Shown here in pieces: positions 36,070 through 44,939 of a DNA stretch of 64,000 nucleotides. The notes below the pieces were generated by a model. That model was given only the letters and a program-made list of their open reading frames with translations. It was not told the DNA's origin and made no database searches. Origin of the DNA: CAZDDB01 sp963843285 (GTDB taxonomy: Bacteria; Acidobacteriota; HRBIN11; JAKEFK01); contig CAWJJO010000020.1 in NCBI GenBank assembly GCA_963843285.1, positions 280,434 to 344,433 on the forward strand. The letters run 5' to 3'. Both the position numbers and the translations under genes were made by a program. How positions within the stretch are numbered: the first letter of the stretch is position 1; each line of letters starts with the position of its first letter.

Positions 36070-36423
36070 TTTGCTTACTAAGGTGTATCAGGTTTCAGTC
36101 AAAAGTGTCAAACCGACCCCCAGAGACCGGTTCCCCGATCTCTTATTTGAGTATCGGCTGATTCTTGAGAACGTTCCCGCGCCGTTCCAGCATACTCGAC
36201 ACAGTGTGCCTCCCCTCCCTTATAAAGGGATGGGGTGGGGAGGGTTGTCCGACAAGATCAACCCCCTCCTTCCCTCCCCCCCGGCGCGTATCAGTTTCGT
36301 TCCTTCCAGTTCCTGGAACCGTCCGAGATTGTAAATCCGCGCGTGGTCCGCTTTGGCCTGCGCTACAGCTACTGACCGCGCCAAAGATTCTAAACTACGG
36401 CCCCTGCAAGCGTGGTTCAGGGA
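36070..36423. other. Intergenic region with a GC-rich dispersed-type repeat
   Basis: This 354-base gap between the kinase stop and the radical SAM start holds no supported gene. At 36209-36282 it contains CCCTCCCTTATAAAGGGA followed by G-rich then C-rich tracts, an imperfect palindrome of a type that often recurs in multiple copies. Nothing else was recognised. Confidence 0.5.
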
Positions 36424-37596
36424 TTACTGAGCAATTTTCAGGCGTTCGGATTCGCCCTTTGACAACGGTTGCTCTTCCAACGGGGCTCGGTGCAGTGCGG
36501 CTTTTTCGAGACTGGATTTCAGCTCGCCTACGGAAAGGAATCGGGAAAGCGGATTTTTCTGGAGCGCCTGGAGTATTACACTTTCTATTTCGGAAGGAAG
36601 TTGTGGATTGATGTCGCGGGGTTTGGGTGGATCTTCTTTCAGCTGCTTGAAACCAACCGCGATTGCAGAATCACCCGTGAAAGGAACTCGGCCGGTAAAC
36701 ATCTCGTACAGAATGATACCCAGCGAATAAATGTCGGCGCGCTCATCGACACTCTTGCCGGCTACCTGCTCCGGAGCCATGTATTCGGGTGTTCCCATGA
36801 TCAGACCGGTAGCAGTCAACCCCTCCACATTCAGGGAACGAGCCAGTCCGAAATCGATGATCTTGATCTGATTGGTGGATCCAATGATGACGTTCTGCGA
36901 TTTCAGGTCCCTGTGGATGACTCCCTGCCGATGGGCCGCTTCCAATCCATCGCAGATTTGTAAAGCAATGTTGAGAGCCTGCATCAGTGAAAGCATGCCT
37001 GTTTTCTTGATGTAATCTTTCAGGCTCACACCTTCAAAAAACTCCATGGAAATGAAGTGCAGACCGTTGAGCTCCGAGATGTCGTGGATCCGGATGACAT
37101 TCGGATGCGTGACCCGGCGGGCAGAGGATACCTCCCGCTTGAGCCTTTCGAGCGCTTCCGGATCATTGCTGAGAAGCGGTGATAGAATTTTGATTGCCAC
37201 CTGCTCCTTCAGTTGCTTGTCATAGGCTTGAAACACGATTCCCATGCCGCCCCGGCCCAGTTCTTTCAAGATCTGGTACCGGCTTTCAAGTGCCGAGCTT
37301 ACATTCATGAAAGTGGTCGGCATTTGACTCACGCCTGGTGCACTGGAACCGGTGGCTATCTTCAGCATGCTGAACGAGCGTTCCAACCGCGAGTTCATCT
37401 CCGAATCGAGACGGCATATGAGCGTCTCGAGATTCTCCAATCGCTCCTTCAGCAGCTTGCTGAGTCCGCTCTTCGACAGCATCAACTTCTCTCGCGCAGA
37501 CTCCTCTTTGTGGCGCAACCATGCAGGCACAAGTTTCCATACGGTGATTGAGCCAAAAATGATCGTCATCGTTGTTAGGAAGGTCGCCTGGTCCAT
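36424..37596 (-). CDS. Membrane-tethered serine/threonine protein kinase
   Basis: A 390-residue Hanks-type kinase. An N-terminal membrane segment (FLTTMTIIFGSITVW) and a coiled-coil-prone linker (residues 30-75) precede the kinase domain. Seen in order: LGRGGMGIVFQAYD (glycine loop), VAIKIL (ATP-binding Lys), HRDLKSQN (catalytic loop), DFGLA (metal) and GTPEYMAPEQ (activation segment). The kinase is therefore C-terminal and cytosolic, opposite to the common PknB layout of kinase then membrane segment then PASTA. The target is unknown; hom on the other strand is separated by a short divergent region. Confidence 0.93.
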   Translation of the reverse strand: MDQATFLTTMTIIFGSITVWKLVPAWLRHKEESAREKLMLSKSGLSKLLKERLENLETLICRLDSEMNSRLERSFSMLKIATGSSAPGVSQMPTTFMNVSSALESRYQILKELGRGGMGIVFQAYDKQLKEQVAIKILSPLLSNDPEALERLKREVSSARRVTHPNVIRIHDISELNGLHFISMEFFEGVSLKDYIKKTGMLSLMQALNIALQICDGLEAAHRQGVIHRDLKSQNVIIGSTNQIKIIDFGLARSLNVEGLTATGLIMGTPEYMAPEQVAGKSVDERADIYSLGIILYEMFTGRVPFTGDSAIAVGFKQLKEDPPKPRDINPQLPSEIESVILQALQKNPLSRFLSVGELKSSLEKAALHRAPLEEQPLSKGESERLKIAQ

Positions 37597-37669
37597 TCGT
37601 TCAATAATAGCATCATTCCTACTATCGTACGGCTTCGTTTGGATGGAGAAGGATTAGAATGGAGAGCTG

Positions 37670-38692
37670 ATGCACAAGACGAATCTTGCGATTACAGGAC
37701 TTGGAAATGTGGGGCGGCGGTTGCTCGAGTTGATCGACCGCCAAAGCGAAATTCTTCGTAGGCGTTTTAACCTGGAGTTGATTCTCGCGGGTGTCTGTGA
37801 CTCTTCGGGCGCGATGATGGATCCGCAAGGTCTCAATCCGGCTAAGGTCCTGGCCGTAAAGCAACAGAAGAAGGGAATTGCCACGCTATCTGAAGGTATT
37901 GCCGGGACAACTCTAGACCAATTCGTTCAGTCCGTGCAAGCGGACATTCTGATTGAGCTGACGCTGACGAATCTAAAAAATGGTGAGCCAGGCCTCGGCG
38001 CAATTCGAAGTGCGCTCCGGAAAAAAATGAATGTCGTAACCGCGAATAAGGGGCCGCTCGTGCTGGCTTATTCCGAACTCGCTGAGCTGGCGAAGTCAAA
38101 TCATGTGAAGCTCTTGCATAGCGCAACCGTAACGGGAGGCTTGCCAACGCTCAATATTGGCTCGCGCGATCTCTGCGTTGCTACGATCGACAAAGTGGAA
38201 GGAGTAGTGAATGGCACTACCAATTACATCCTGACACGAATGGCCGAGGGAGAGACGTACGCAAATGCGCTCCAGCACGCGCAGGATGCCGGCAACGCGG
38301 AAGCGGACCCTTCGCTCGATGTGGATGGATGGGACGCTGCGTGCAAGCTTGTCATCATCGCAAATGCCGTCTTGCGTCGCCCGACAACCTTAGAGGATGT
38401 AAAGGTCGAAGGAATCCGCGCGATCACAGCACAGGACTTAGAACTCGCAGCATCCCGCAATCAAGTGATCAAGCTGATTGCCCTCGCGGAAAGAAAAGGA
38501 AACGATTATCAATTCAGTGTGCGTCCGACAACGCTGGAGCGCTCCCATCCGCTCGCCGGCGTCAGCGCCGACATGATGGCTGTCATTTACCACACAGATA
38601 TCAACGGAACGATTTTTGCCTTCAGCGAAGAAGTGGATCCGTATCCCACTGCTGCTGCCGTGCTTCGCGATATCGTTCACATCGCAACGTGA
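37670..38692 (+). CDS. hom: Homoserine dehydrogenase
   Basis: A 340-residue enzyme reducing aspartate semialdehyde to homoserine in threonine, methionine and isoleucine synthesis. It has the NAD(P)-binding ITGLGNVGRRLL, ANKGPLV, ATVTGGLPTLN, GVVNGTTNYILTRM and the signature AGNAEADPSLDVDGWDAACKL. It lacks the C-terminal ACT domain found in many longer homologues, so feedback by threonine through that route is absent. A ribosome site (GGAGAG) precedes the ATG. Confidence 0.95.
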   Translation: MHKTNLAITGLGNVGRRLLELIDRQSEILRRRFNLELILAGVCDSSGAMMDPQGLNPAKVLAVKQQKKGIATLSEGIAGTTLDQFVQSVQADILIELTLTNLKNGEPGLGAIRSALRKKMNVVTANKGPLVLAYSELAELAKSNHVKLLHSATVTGGLPTLNIGSRDLCVATIDKVEGVVNGTTNYILTRMAEGETYANALQHAQDAGNAEADPSLDVDGWDAACKLVIIANAVLRRPTTLEDVKVEGIRAITAQDLELAASRNQVIKLIALAERKGNDYQFSVRPTTLERSHPLAGVSADMMAVIYHTDINGTIFAFSEEVDPYPTAAAVLRDIVHIAT

Positions 38693-39059
38693 TGCGTTCT
38701 CCGGCTGTCAATCTGATAGGGTTAGTTTGAGTTTTGTGATCACCTCTTTCGAGTCAGTAATCGCCTCATGAAAAATGAATCGAAAAGTCGAGTTTGCCGT
38801 CTTGTTGGTGAAAGCGATTGCCAGATCAAATATGCCGGCGCCCCGGGAACCAACGTGAGAATCCCACCTTTCGTCTTTCCTTTGTCGCTCAAAAATCGCC
38901 CGAAGATGACATTCCCTGACTCGTCGGATCCCAACCAATGTTCGCGTCGTTGCTGATAGCAAAGCGAATGCCGGCTACCGAATTGAAAACGAACCATTCC
39001 CAGGATGGGAGAAGCTACCTTCCTGGTAATGGTTGCGTGACAAAACCCAAGGGAGCGTC
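38693..39059 (-). other. Intergenic stretch with a possible decayed coding region
   Basis: About 370 bases with no convincing intact gene. On the minus strand two overlapping frames look partly coding: FDLAIAFTNKTANSTF then HEAITDSKEVITKLKLTLSD at the right end of one frame, and HWLGSDESGNVIFGRFLS with GGILTLVPGAPAYLIWQ in another. They would join only through frameshifts. This may be a gene remnant; I do not recognise a family. Confidence 0.3.
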
Positions 39060-39455
39060 TCACTCAACCTCGCTGTCGTTTTCCTTTTTGCTTTGAAGGA
39101 ACCGCTCTCGAACCTGCTTCAATATCGATTCAGCCGGATCACGAAAAGCTGAGGGGATCCAGAGTATCGCCTGCCAGGTGAGCGGACCGGCTGTGCCGAC
39201 CAGACCATCTGCAACGCCAAACGCTGTTCCCGATTGAAGCATGTAGGGAATCCCCTGTTCTTCCAACAAGATAACCACATCGGAAACGAAAGCGGTGTCC
39301 AAAGTTGTCAGCACGGATACAAGATCGCCGCTTCCAAGTTCAAGACTACTTGCGGGCTCGGGGCGCTCTTCAAGATCAGAAACCAGCGACACATTGCATT
39401 CAGCGCAAAGCGTGTAACCTTCCTTGTATTCCGACTTGCATTGCGGACAAAACAT
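39060..39455 (-). CDS. Zinc-ribbon protein with DUF2007-like domain
   Basis: About 131 residues. The N-terminus is a zinc ribbon with paired Cys (FCPQCKSEYKEGYTLCAECN). The rest resembles DUF2007, a putative signal-transducing fold: VSVLTTLDTAFVSDVVILLEEQGIPYMLQSG, then ILWIPSAFRDPAESILKQVRE. Function unknown. The frame opens far upstream at 39752, but the ribosome site AGGAGG lies six bases before the ATG at 39455, where the zinc ribbon begins. Confidence 0.82.
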   Translation of the reverse strand: MFCPQCKSEYKEGYTLCAECNVSLVSDLEERPEPASSLELGSGDLVSVLTTLDTAFVSDVVILLEEQGIPYMLQSGTAFGVADGLVGTAGPLTWQAILWIPSAFRDPAESILKQVRERFLQSKKENDSEVE

Positions 39456-39532
39456 ATTTGCCTCCTTCGATCCTCTATCCACCTTCCTCGATCCTCTAGT
39501 ATACTTTGGCATCGGAAAAACGAGGTGACTCG

Positions 39533-41257
39533 ATGAAGAAGTTATCAACACTTTTCGTTTTACTCCTGCTTGCCTCGTTCGCAAACGCGGCTGCAGAGAA
39601 AAAAGCTGACCTGATCTTGCGCAACGGACGCATCTACACGATGGATGCAGGAAGAACGTGGGCAGAATCTGTAGCAATTCAAGGCGGCAGAATTGTCTAT
39701 GTGGGCGATGATGCAGGCGCACAAGCCTGGGTTGCAAATGACACGAAGACAATCCAGTTGGAAGGCCGGATGGTTTTGCCTGGATTCATTGATGGACATG
39801 TTCATCCGATTAGCGCGGGAGTCGAGATGGGTCAATGCGACCTCGGGGACAAAGAAACTAAAGAGCAGGTACTTGCCGCCATCAAAGAGTGCGCATCGGC
39901 GCGTCCGGACGATAAGTGGTTTATTGGAAACACGTGGCAGTTGCCTGTTTTTGAAAATGCCAATCCGCAAAAGGAATGGCTGGATGCGATTATCCCCGAT
40001 CGGCCCGCACTGCTGACTGCAGCAGACGGCCACTCCATCTGGGTCAATTCGAAAGCATTAGAACTGGCGGGAATTACCAAAGACACTCCCGATCCGGTCA
40101 ATGGAAGGATTGAACGGAACGCGAAAGGAGAACCTTCCGGCACACTCCGGGAAAGCGCTGAGGATCTGATTTACAAGATTGCACCCGACTCCACCCTGGA
40201 AGAAAAGATTACGGGACTCAAGCTGGCACTGGCCGAGATGAATCGCTTTGGAATCACCGGCTTTAACGATGCGAGCGTAGGTGATGATCCGACATTTGGA
40301 GGTCTCATTGTTTATCGCGAAGCGGAAAAGCGAGGCTTCCTGACAGCGCACGTCACTGCCTCTCTGTATGCGGATCCGGAAGGATCGCTGGATGTGGTAT
40401 TGAAGCAAGTGGAAAAATTCAAAGTATTTCGTAAGGAATTTACGGGAAGTCTGATCCATGCCACTGCGGTAAAAATATTCGAAGATGGAGTGATTGAAGC
40501 CAACACGGCAGGGTTGCTCCAACCTTATCTGGATAAGTCCGGCGATACCGGAAGTGTGAATTGGGAACCGGATAAGCTGAATCCATTTGTAAAACTCCTC
40601 GATCAGGAAAAGTTTCAGGTCCATTTCCATGCAATCGGCGACCGTGCGATCCGTGTCGCATTGGATTCTTTGGAAGTGGCCCGCAAAGCGAATGGCGCCC
40701 GCGATGCGAGACCGATGATCGCGCATCTTGAGCTGATCGACCCGCAGGATATTCCGCGGTTTGCCTCGCTTCATGTGGTCCCGGTCTTCCAACCGATCTG
40801 GGCTTATGCCGATCCGTACATCACCGATCTTACGATTCCAAAGCTGGGCGAATCCCGCTCGCGCTGGATCTATCCGATGAATAGCGTCCTTGCGACCGGA
40901 GCCACAATGGCCATGGGTAGCGATTGGTCCGTTTCGTCGGTGAATCCGCTGGATGGAATTGAAGTTGCTGTTACACGCCAAAAACCGGAAGGGCCCACAG
41001 CAACCGACAAATCCTTCATTCCGGAGGAGCGGATTCTCCTGAAAGATGTGCTGGCCGCATATACCATCGGAAGCGCCTACGTCACATTCCGCGATCAGGA
41101 GGCAGGGTCTCTGGAAACCGGGAAACAAGCCGATCTGATCGTGCTGTCTGAAAATCTCTTCACGATTCCACCTACTCAAATCAGCGAAGTGAAGGTGCTG
41201 CTGACTTTGCTTGGCGGAAAAGAAGTTTACCGCGACCCATCATGGTTGAAACCATAG
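39533..41257 (+). CDS. Exported amidohydrolase (YtcJ-like, amidohydrolase family 3)
   Basis: A 574-residue metal-dependent hydrolase with a signal peptide (KLSTLFVLLLLASFANAAA). The beta-sandwich part begins DLILRNGRIYTMDAGRTWAE; the metal motif is GFIDGHVHP; later His and Asp ligands fit VHFHAIGDRA, AHLELI and MGSDWSVSSVNP. It belongs to the amidohydrolase-3 group of YtcJ-type proteins, whose substrates are diverse amides or lactams. The ATG at 39533 follows GAGGTGA and starts the signal peptide, so the earlier ATG at 39506 is rejected. Confidence 0.9.
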   Translation: MKKLSTLFVLLLLASFANAAAEKKADLILRNGRIYTMDAGRTWAESVAIQGGRIVYVGDDAGAQAWVANDTKTIQLEGRMVLPGFIDGHVHPISAGVEMGQCDLGDKETKEQVLAAIKECASARPDDKWFIGNTWQLPVFENANPQKEWLDAIIPDRPALLTAADGHSIWVNSKALELAGITKDTPDPVNGRIERNAKGEPSGTLRESAEDLIYKIAPDSTLEEKITGLKLALAEMNRFGITGFNDASVGDDPTFGGLIVYREAEKRGFLTAHVTASLYADPEGSLDVVLKQVEKFKVFRKEFTGSLIHATAVKIFEDGVIEANTAGLLQPYLDKSGDTGSVNWEPDKLNPFVKLLDQEKFQVHFHAIGDRAIRVALDSLEVARKANGARDARPMIAHLELIDPQDIPRFASLHVVPVFQPIWAYADPYITDLTIPKLGESRSRWIYPMNSVLATGATMAMGSDWSVSSVNPLDGIEVAVTRQKPEGPTATDKSFIPEERILLKDVLAAYTIGSAYVTFRDQEAGSLETGKQADLIVLSENLFTIPPTQISEVKVLLTLLGGKEVYRDPSWLKP

Positions 41258-41263
41258 GTATTA

Positions 41264-41281
41264 CTTAACCAGATGGTTAAG
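41264..41281. promoter_or_regulatory. Small palindrome after the amidohydrolase gene
   Basis: CTTAACC, loop AGAT, GGTTAAG: a perfect seven-base-pair hairpin seven bases after the stop codon. No T-run follows it, so it may be a weak terminator or a binding site. Confidence 0.35.
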
Positions 41282-41311
41282 CATTCGAAGCCCGGAGGTC
41301 GCCGGGGGCGC

Positions 41312-41725
41312 CTATTTTCGAGGCAAAACAATCAGCTTTAAGCCGGGGATATCTGCAAAATCGCGTTCATTCTGGGTGACCACTGCCATATCATGTTGGA
41401 GAGCCAGAGCCGCCAGCCAGATATCATGTGTGCGATGAGTGGAAGGTTTCCCTGCCATGTCCAGATCGGCCGCCAACCGGCCAAACAGTTCACCGGTTTC
41501 TTTGTCTATCAACAGACAGGGTTTCCGTTTGATTCGGGCGAAAGCTGCGGCGCGACGATTGCGCTGGCCTGGATCGTTGGCACGGTGCAGGCCATACTCC
41601 AATTCCGCAATCACCGGCGGTGCGAGATATACCGGCTCGTCTCCAGTACGATCCGCAACATCGGCAGGAGCGAGACGTCCGCTCTCCACATTGATCCAAA
41701 TCGATGTGTCCAGGATCATCGCCAT
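41312..41725 (-). CDS. vapC: PIN-domain toxin of a VapBC-type system
   Basis: A 137-residue PIN-domain ribonuclease. Acidic residues expected for the metal site are in MILDTSIWI, VIAELEYGLH, THDIWLAALALQ and NERDFADIPGL. VapC toxins cut tRNA or rRNA when freed from the antitoxin. It overlaps the antitoxin gene by ten bases on the same strand, the usual layout. The residues appear intact, so activity is plausible. Confidence 0.92.
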   Translation of the reverse strand: MAMILDTSIWINVESGRLAPADVADRTGDEPVYLAPPVIAELEYGLHRANDPGQRNRRAAAFARIKRKPCLLIDKETGELFGRLAADLDMAGKPSTHRTHDIWLAALALQHDMAVVTQNERDFADIPGLKLIVLPRK

Positions 41726-41979
41726 GGGTCACGCACATCCTTGCGCATCTTTCTGCTACCCCGCCGCGCATCCTGTAGCCAGTCTGCGGCTTCATCCGGA
41801 GACAAAGTGCGGTAGAGGTCGGACAGTGCTTCCAGGGCCGTCAATTGCGGAGCGCCCGGGATCAGCTTTGCCACCGCTTCCTTATTACGCAAAATGACAA
41901 TCTCTTCTGTGCCGTCCCGCAGACGATCCAATACCCGGCTGATGTTGCGGGCAAGCTCTGTTGCAGTCATTACCTTCAT
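41716..41979 (-). CDS. vapB: Antitoxin, Phd/YefM-like (VapB role)
   Basis: An 87-residue antitoxin. The N-terminus (VMTATELARNISRVLDRLRDG, then EIVILRNKEAVAKLIPG) resembles the Phd/YefM DNA-binding fold, and the C-terminus is a disordered charged tail that would bind the toxin. It starts upstream of and overlaps the PIN toxin, and a perfect inverted repeat precedes it, suggesting autorepression by the complex. Confidence 0.88.
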   Translation of the reverse strand: MKVMTATELARNISRVLDRLRDGTEEIVILRNKEAVAKLIPGAPQLTALEALSDLYRTLSPDEAADWLQDARRGSRKMRKDVRDPWR

Positions 41980-41991
41980 CTGGACCTTCTC

Positions 41992-42022
41992 TCTGATTAT
42001 CAGATTAAATCATATAATCAGA
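41992..42022. promoter_or_regulatory. Inverted-repeat operator upstream of the toxin-antitoxin pair
   Basis: TCTGATTAT and ATAATCAGA form a perfect 9+9 inverted repeat with a 13-base AT-rich spacer, which itself contains another CAGATTA half-site. Position just before the antitoxin start and AT-richness suit an autoregulatory operator and promoter. Confidence 0.7.
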
Positions 42023-42053
42023 TACATAAAAAATCAACCTGGAATTTTGGATC

Positions 42054-42577
42054 TTACAGAAGCGCCAGGATGCCGATGGCGATTGTGAGGAGCGTGATCG
42101 GGACGCCGACTTTTGCGTATTCGGTGAACGTAATCTGAACCTCATTTCGCGCGCCCTGCGCAACGATCAGATTTGCGATCGATCCAAGAAGTGTGGGATT
42201 CCCGGCAAGCGTGCTGGACATGGCAAGAATCAACCAGCCTGTTTTTGGATCTGCAAGATGAGGAATGAACGATTTGAACAAAAGGACCGCGGGGCGCGTT
42301 GCTCACTAAATTCGAAACGACAGCAACAACCGTCGCTAGATAAGGAAGCTGCTTCATCTTTTCCGGACTGGCCCACGCAAAGACTTCGCGGGCAAGTCCG
42401 GCCTTTTCTACCGCTCCGATAATCACAAATAACCCGATCACTGCCACAGGGACAAGCGCAGCGGAAAATTCACCAAAACTCATGTGCGAAAACGTGCCGA
42501 TCAGCATGTTCTGCGGATTTTCCGTCACAGTCGCCACGCTCCCGATATTGGACGCGGTCGCAAGCGCCAGTAATCAT
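42054..42577 (-). pseudogene. Truncated, frameshifted ArsB/NhaD/SLC13-type transporter
   Basis: The C-terminal part of an ion-transporter-superfamily permease. It begins abruptly with LALATASNIGSVATVTENPQ, which is internal in full proteins, directly after the stop codon of the HbpS-like gene and with an in-frame stop just before. A frameshift at CCCC near 42294 splits NLVSNAP from VLLFKSFIPHLADPKTGW. The remainder (MSSTLAGNPTLLGSIANLIV) completes the C-terminus. The 5' half has been deleted, so this copy is not functional. Confidence 0.85.
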
Positions 42578-42578
42578 G

Positions 42579-43370
42579 TTATGGTTGCGGACCAACCGGC
42601 TGAGCGGTGGCAAACTGATCGCTGATCGCCTTTTCCCCGAGACCGCAATCAGGATGTCCGAACCCACCCGCGCTTTTTCCTTCTGTAATATCGTAGATGA
42701 TATTGTCATCCCCTTTTGCGCTGTTGCTGCTCTTGTTCAGGCCCGCAGGAACGTTATCCAGATTCAGCACGTGACGCATTTTCCAGGCGATGTTGTGATC
42801 CGCACATGCAGTATCGCCGCTGACCCCGATTGCGCCGACCTGTTTTCCTTCGGGCGAATAGAGTGCCAGGCCGCCGCCAAACACATTCACGCCTCCGATT
42901 CTTTTGCCGACCATCGGATCATTCGTCTTGCCGAAATTCGCCGCTGCGCCTGCATACGCCACCGCCGGATCCACAGGGTTGCTGTGCTGCAGACCGTACA
43001 GGCTGCCGCCCGGTTGCACCATGGAATACAAGTTCGCAGTCGAAATGGAGATGCCGGCAAGAGAAAAGGCATTCGCAGTATTTGCTTTCTGTGCTGAAAT
43101 CACGCGGCTCCCGAGCCATTGATCTTCCCAAGTCGTGCCGGTAAATACGACAGCGCACACCGTGCCGTCGCGATTTACAGCCGTGGCCCACATATTCAGG
43201 GCCAAACCGCCATTTGCTTTCGGATCTCCGACGCCAGTCGATTTCTTCAGCGCATCTCTGAGCGCTGGATATCCTGGAAGATCCTTGCAAGCCCCTGTGC
43301 CCTCGGCAAAAAGAGAGCCTGCGACAAGAGAAACCGAAACAAAAATGACAAGAAAAAATCTACGTTTCAT
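42579..43370 (-). CDS. Exported haem-binding protein of the GlcG/HbpS family
   Basis: A 263-residue secreted protein with a signal peptide (RRFFLVIFVSVSLVAGSLF) and a GlcG/HbpS (DUF336) domain: GTVCAVVFTGTTWEDQWLGSR, SAQKANTANAFS, PVDPAVAYAG and GGGLALYSPEGKQVGAIGVSGDTACADH. HbpS in Streptomyces binds haem and senses redox stress; here the role is inferred only from the family. The ribosome site AGGAGG precedes the ATG. HemQ lies nearby on the same strand. Confidence 0.88.
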   Translation of the reverse strand: MKRRFFLVIFVSVSLVAGSLFAEGTGACKDLPGYPALRDALKKSTGVGDPKANGGLALNMWATAVNRDGTVCAVVFTGTTWEDQWLGSRVISAQKANTANAFSLAGISISTANLYSMVQPGGSLYGLQHSNPVDPAVAYAGAAANFGKTNDPMVGKRIGGVNVFGGGLALYSPEGKQVGAIGVSGDTACADHNIAWKMRHVLNLDNVPAGLNKSSNSAKGDDNIIYDITEGKSAGGFGHPDCGLGEKAISDQFATAQPVGPQP

Positions 43371-43409
43371 TCCACTCCTCCTTTGACTTTGCGTACTTCG
43401 TGTCTATCG

Positions 43410-43558
43410 GCCCTGAGAACTCAGAGAAGTATGCCACAGAGGACACAGAGATCCCAGAGTTTTTAGAAAGAATTACCCTCTGTGTTCTTCTCTGTGACCT
43501 CTGTGACCTCTGTGGCAATAGATCTCAGTGTCCTCTTTGCTTTCTTTGTGGTTAATCC
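43410..43558. repeat. CTCTGTG-type dispersed repeat
   Basis: CCACAGAGGACACAGAG and the opposite-facing CTCTGTGACCTCTGTGG repeat in this 150-base gap between HemQ and the HbpS-like gene. The units appear in both orientations, so the region can fold into a large hairpin. No coding signal is present. Confidence 0.75.
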
Positions 43559-43562
43559 GATT

Positions 43563-44387
43563 TTACAATGCGGGAGTGCGGCCTTCCAGTAGATGCCCGA
43601 GATTGGCGGGCGAAAATTGAAGCCCGATATAGAATGGACCGAACTCCGCGTAGACAGCGCTTGCCTGATCAAATCTCATCTCATAAATGAGCTTCTTGAA
43701 AACAAGAGGATCATCTGCAAAAAGATCGACTCCCCATTCCCAGTCATCAAAACCGATCGAGCCTGATATAATCTGTGTAACATGTCCGGCGTAGTGTCGA
43801 CCGATCATGCCATGCTCCAGCATCATCTCTCCGCGATCTGCAAACGGCTCCATGTACCAGTTCTTGATTTCCCCTCTCCGCTTATTCATTGGATAAAAAC
43901 AAACATGACGCCGGCGCGGAATATCCGGAAAGAGACGCCCCAACATTCGATTGCGCTGCTGCGACATCTCTTCATCAAAAGCGCGCTCAAATTCATCGCT
44001 TCCAGGTTTGAGCGAGCGAGTGCCCAGCTGCTGATGGATCTTGGCAGTCATGTCGTACATCCCCAGTTCGACAATGGAGACATAAGAGGTGGTCATCTCG
44101 AGAAATTTCCACAGATGCGTTTGAGTGAAGCGAAGCTCGCTGCTGCTCAGCTCTTCAAAATTCCGGCGGAAATGAATCACCATCAAGTCGGCCTTGTGGC
44201 CGAGTAAATGAACCATTGAAGAATGGCCGCTGTCCGGGGGTTCGGGTTGTATTGCGATCGCCGCTTCACCTGCCATCTCCAAACGCGCGGCGGGGGACAG
44301 CGCGCGGAGGGCCTCCCACTTCACGCGAAACATGTGGTGTAAGACGCTCCAACCTTCGAGTGTTTCGGGAACTTGCGGATTGTGCAT
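43563..44387 (-). CDS. hemQ: Haem-dependent peroxidase/coproheme decarboxylase (chlorite-dismutase family)
   Basis: A 274-residue protein of the chlorite dismutase superfamily, most like HemQ/ChdC, which converts coproheme III to haem b in coproporphyrin-dependent haem synthesis. Diagnostic parts are HLLGHKADLMVIHFR, YPMNKRRGE with NWYMEPFADR, HGMIGRHYAGHVTQIISGSIGFDDWEWGV (split here) and the end YAEFGPFYIG. The proximal-ligand His lies in the GRHYAGHV region. A HemQ gene implies the coproporphyrin branch. The start overlaps no other gene; a palindromic repeat follows upstream. Confidence 0.9.
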   Translation of the reverse strand: MHNPQVPETLEGWSVLHHMFRVKWEALRALSPAARLEMAGEAAIAIQPEPPDSGHSSMVHLLGHKADLMVIHFRRNFEELSSSELRFTQTHLWKFLEMTTSYVSIVELGMYDMTAKIHQQLGTRSLKPGSDEFERAFDEEMSQQRNRMLGRLFPDIPRRRHVCFYPMNKRRGEIKNWYMEPFADRGEMMLEHGMIGRHYAGHVTQIISGSIGFDDWEWGVDLFADDPLVFKKLIYEMRFDQASAVYAEFGPFYIGLQFSPANLGHLLEGRTPAL

Positions 44388-44409
44388 TTCCGAATTATAC
44401 CGCGGATAT

Positions 44410-44463
44410 GGAGCCCAGGCCTCCGGCCTGCATTATGGTGTCGCAGGCATCCTGCCTGCCTGG
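44410..44463. repeat. Palindromic repeat, family A variant
   Basis: GGAGCCCAGGCCTCCGGCCTGC followed by GCAGGCATCCTGCCTGCCTGG-type sequence forms an inverted arrangement between the divergent hemQ and Cys-rich protein genes. It resembles 8409-8457 and inflates the Cys-rich protein's open frame upstream. Confidence 0.65.
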
Positions 44464-44501
44464 GTTTGCCTTTTTTCGCAACTACTCATAACATACATAA
44501 G

Positions 44502-44858
44502 ATGTTTCGAGCGATCGGCATTCTGATCATGCTCTCGTGGCTCGCCTGGACCACAGCGCCTGCGATTGCGGGCTTGCAGGATCCAACAAACTGCTGCCAG
44601 AACTGCAAGGACGGTTTCTGTCCCATGACTAAAGCGCCGAAACATTCGTGTCACAGCAACGCTGCAAGCAATTGCAAGATGAGATCCGCCTGCGATCATT
44701 CCAGAGATATAGCCATGATCTCGTTCGATGTTCTGCTGCCCGAATTCTCTTCGGCTTTCGCCGAAGCAGACAATTCGTTTTACTGGAATGAATTCCCATC
44801 GCTCGTTTCGGTACAAATCGAGATCGATTCTCCTCCTCCGCGTGTTTTCACTTCCTGA
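44502..44858 (+). CDS. Small exported cysteine/histidine-rich protein
   Basis: About 118 residues. A signal peptide (FRAIGILIMLSWLAWTTAPAIA) precedes a segment dense in Cys and His: NCCQNCKDGFCPMTK, HSCHSN, NCKMRSACDH. This suits metal binding, perhaps copper, in the periplasm. The frame opens at 44373 but that part crosses a palindromic repeat, so the ATG at 44502, which starts the signal peptide, is used. The next gene encodes an exported protein with a CDLCGC motif, so the pair may act together. Family not recognised. Confidence 0.6.
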   Translation: MFRAIGILIMLSWLAWTTAPAIAGLQDPTNCCQNCKDGFCPMTKAPKHSCHSNAASNCKMRSACDHSRDIAMISFDVLLPEFSSAFAEADNSFYWNEFPSLVSVQIEIDSPPPRVFTS

Positions 44859-44939
44859 TTCTTTCTTCCTTTAGATCACTAAGTATCGATGCGGCGCGTC
44901 TATAAAAGGACCGTCCATTTGGCATCAAGGAAGTAAATC

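Noticed and set aside
43410..43558. A CRISPR array
   Set aside because: The repeat units are short, irregularly spaced and in both orientations, with no uniform spacers. No CRISPR array or cas gene is seen anywhere in the window.
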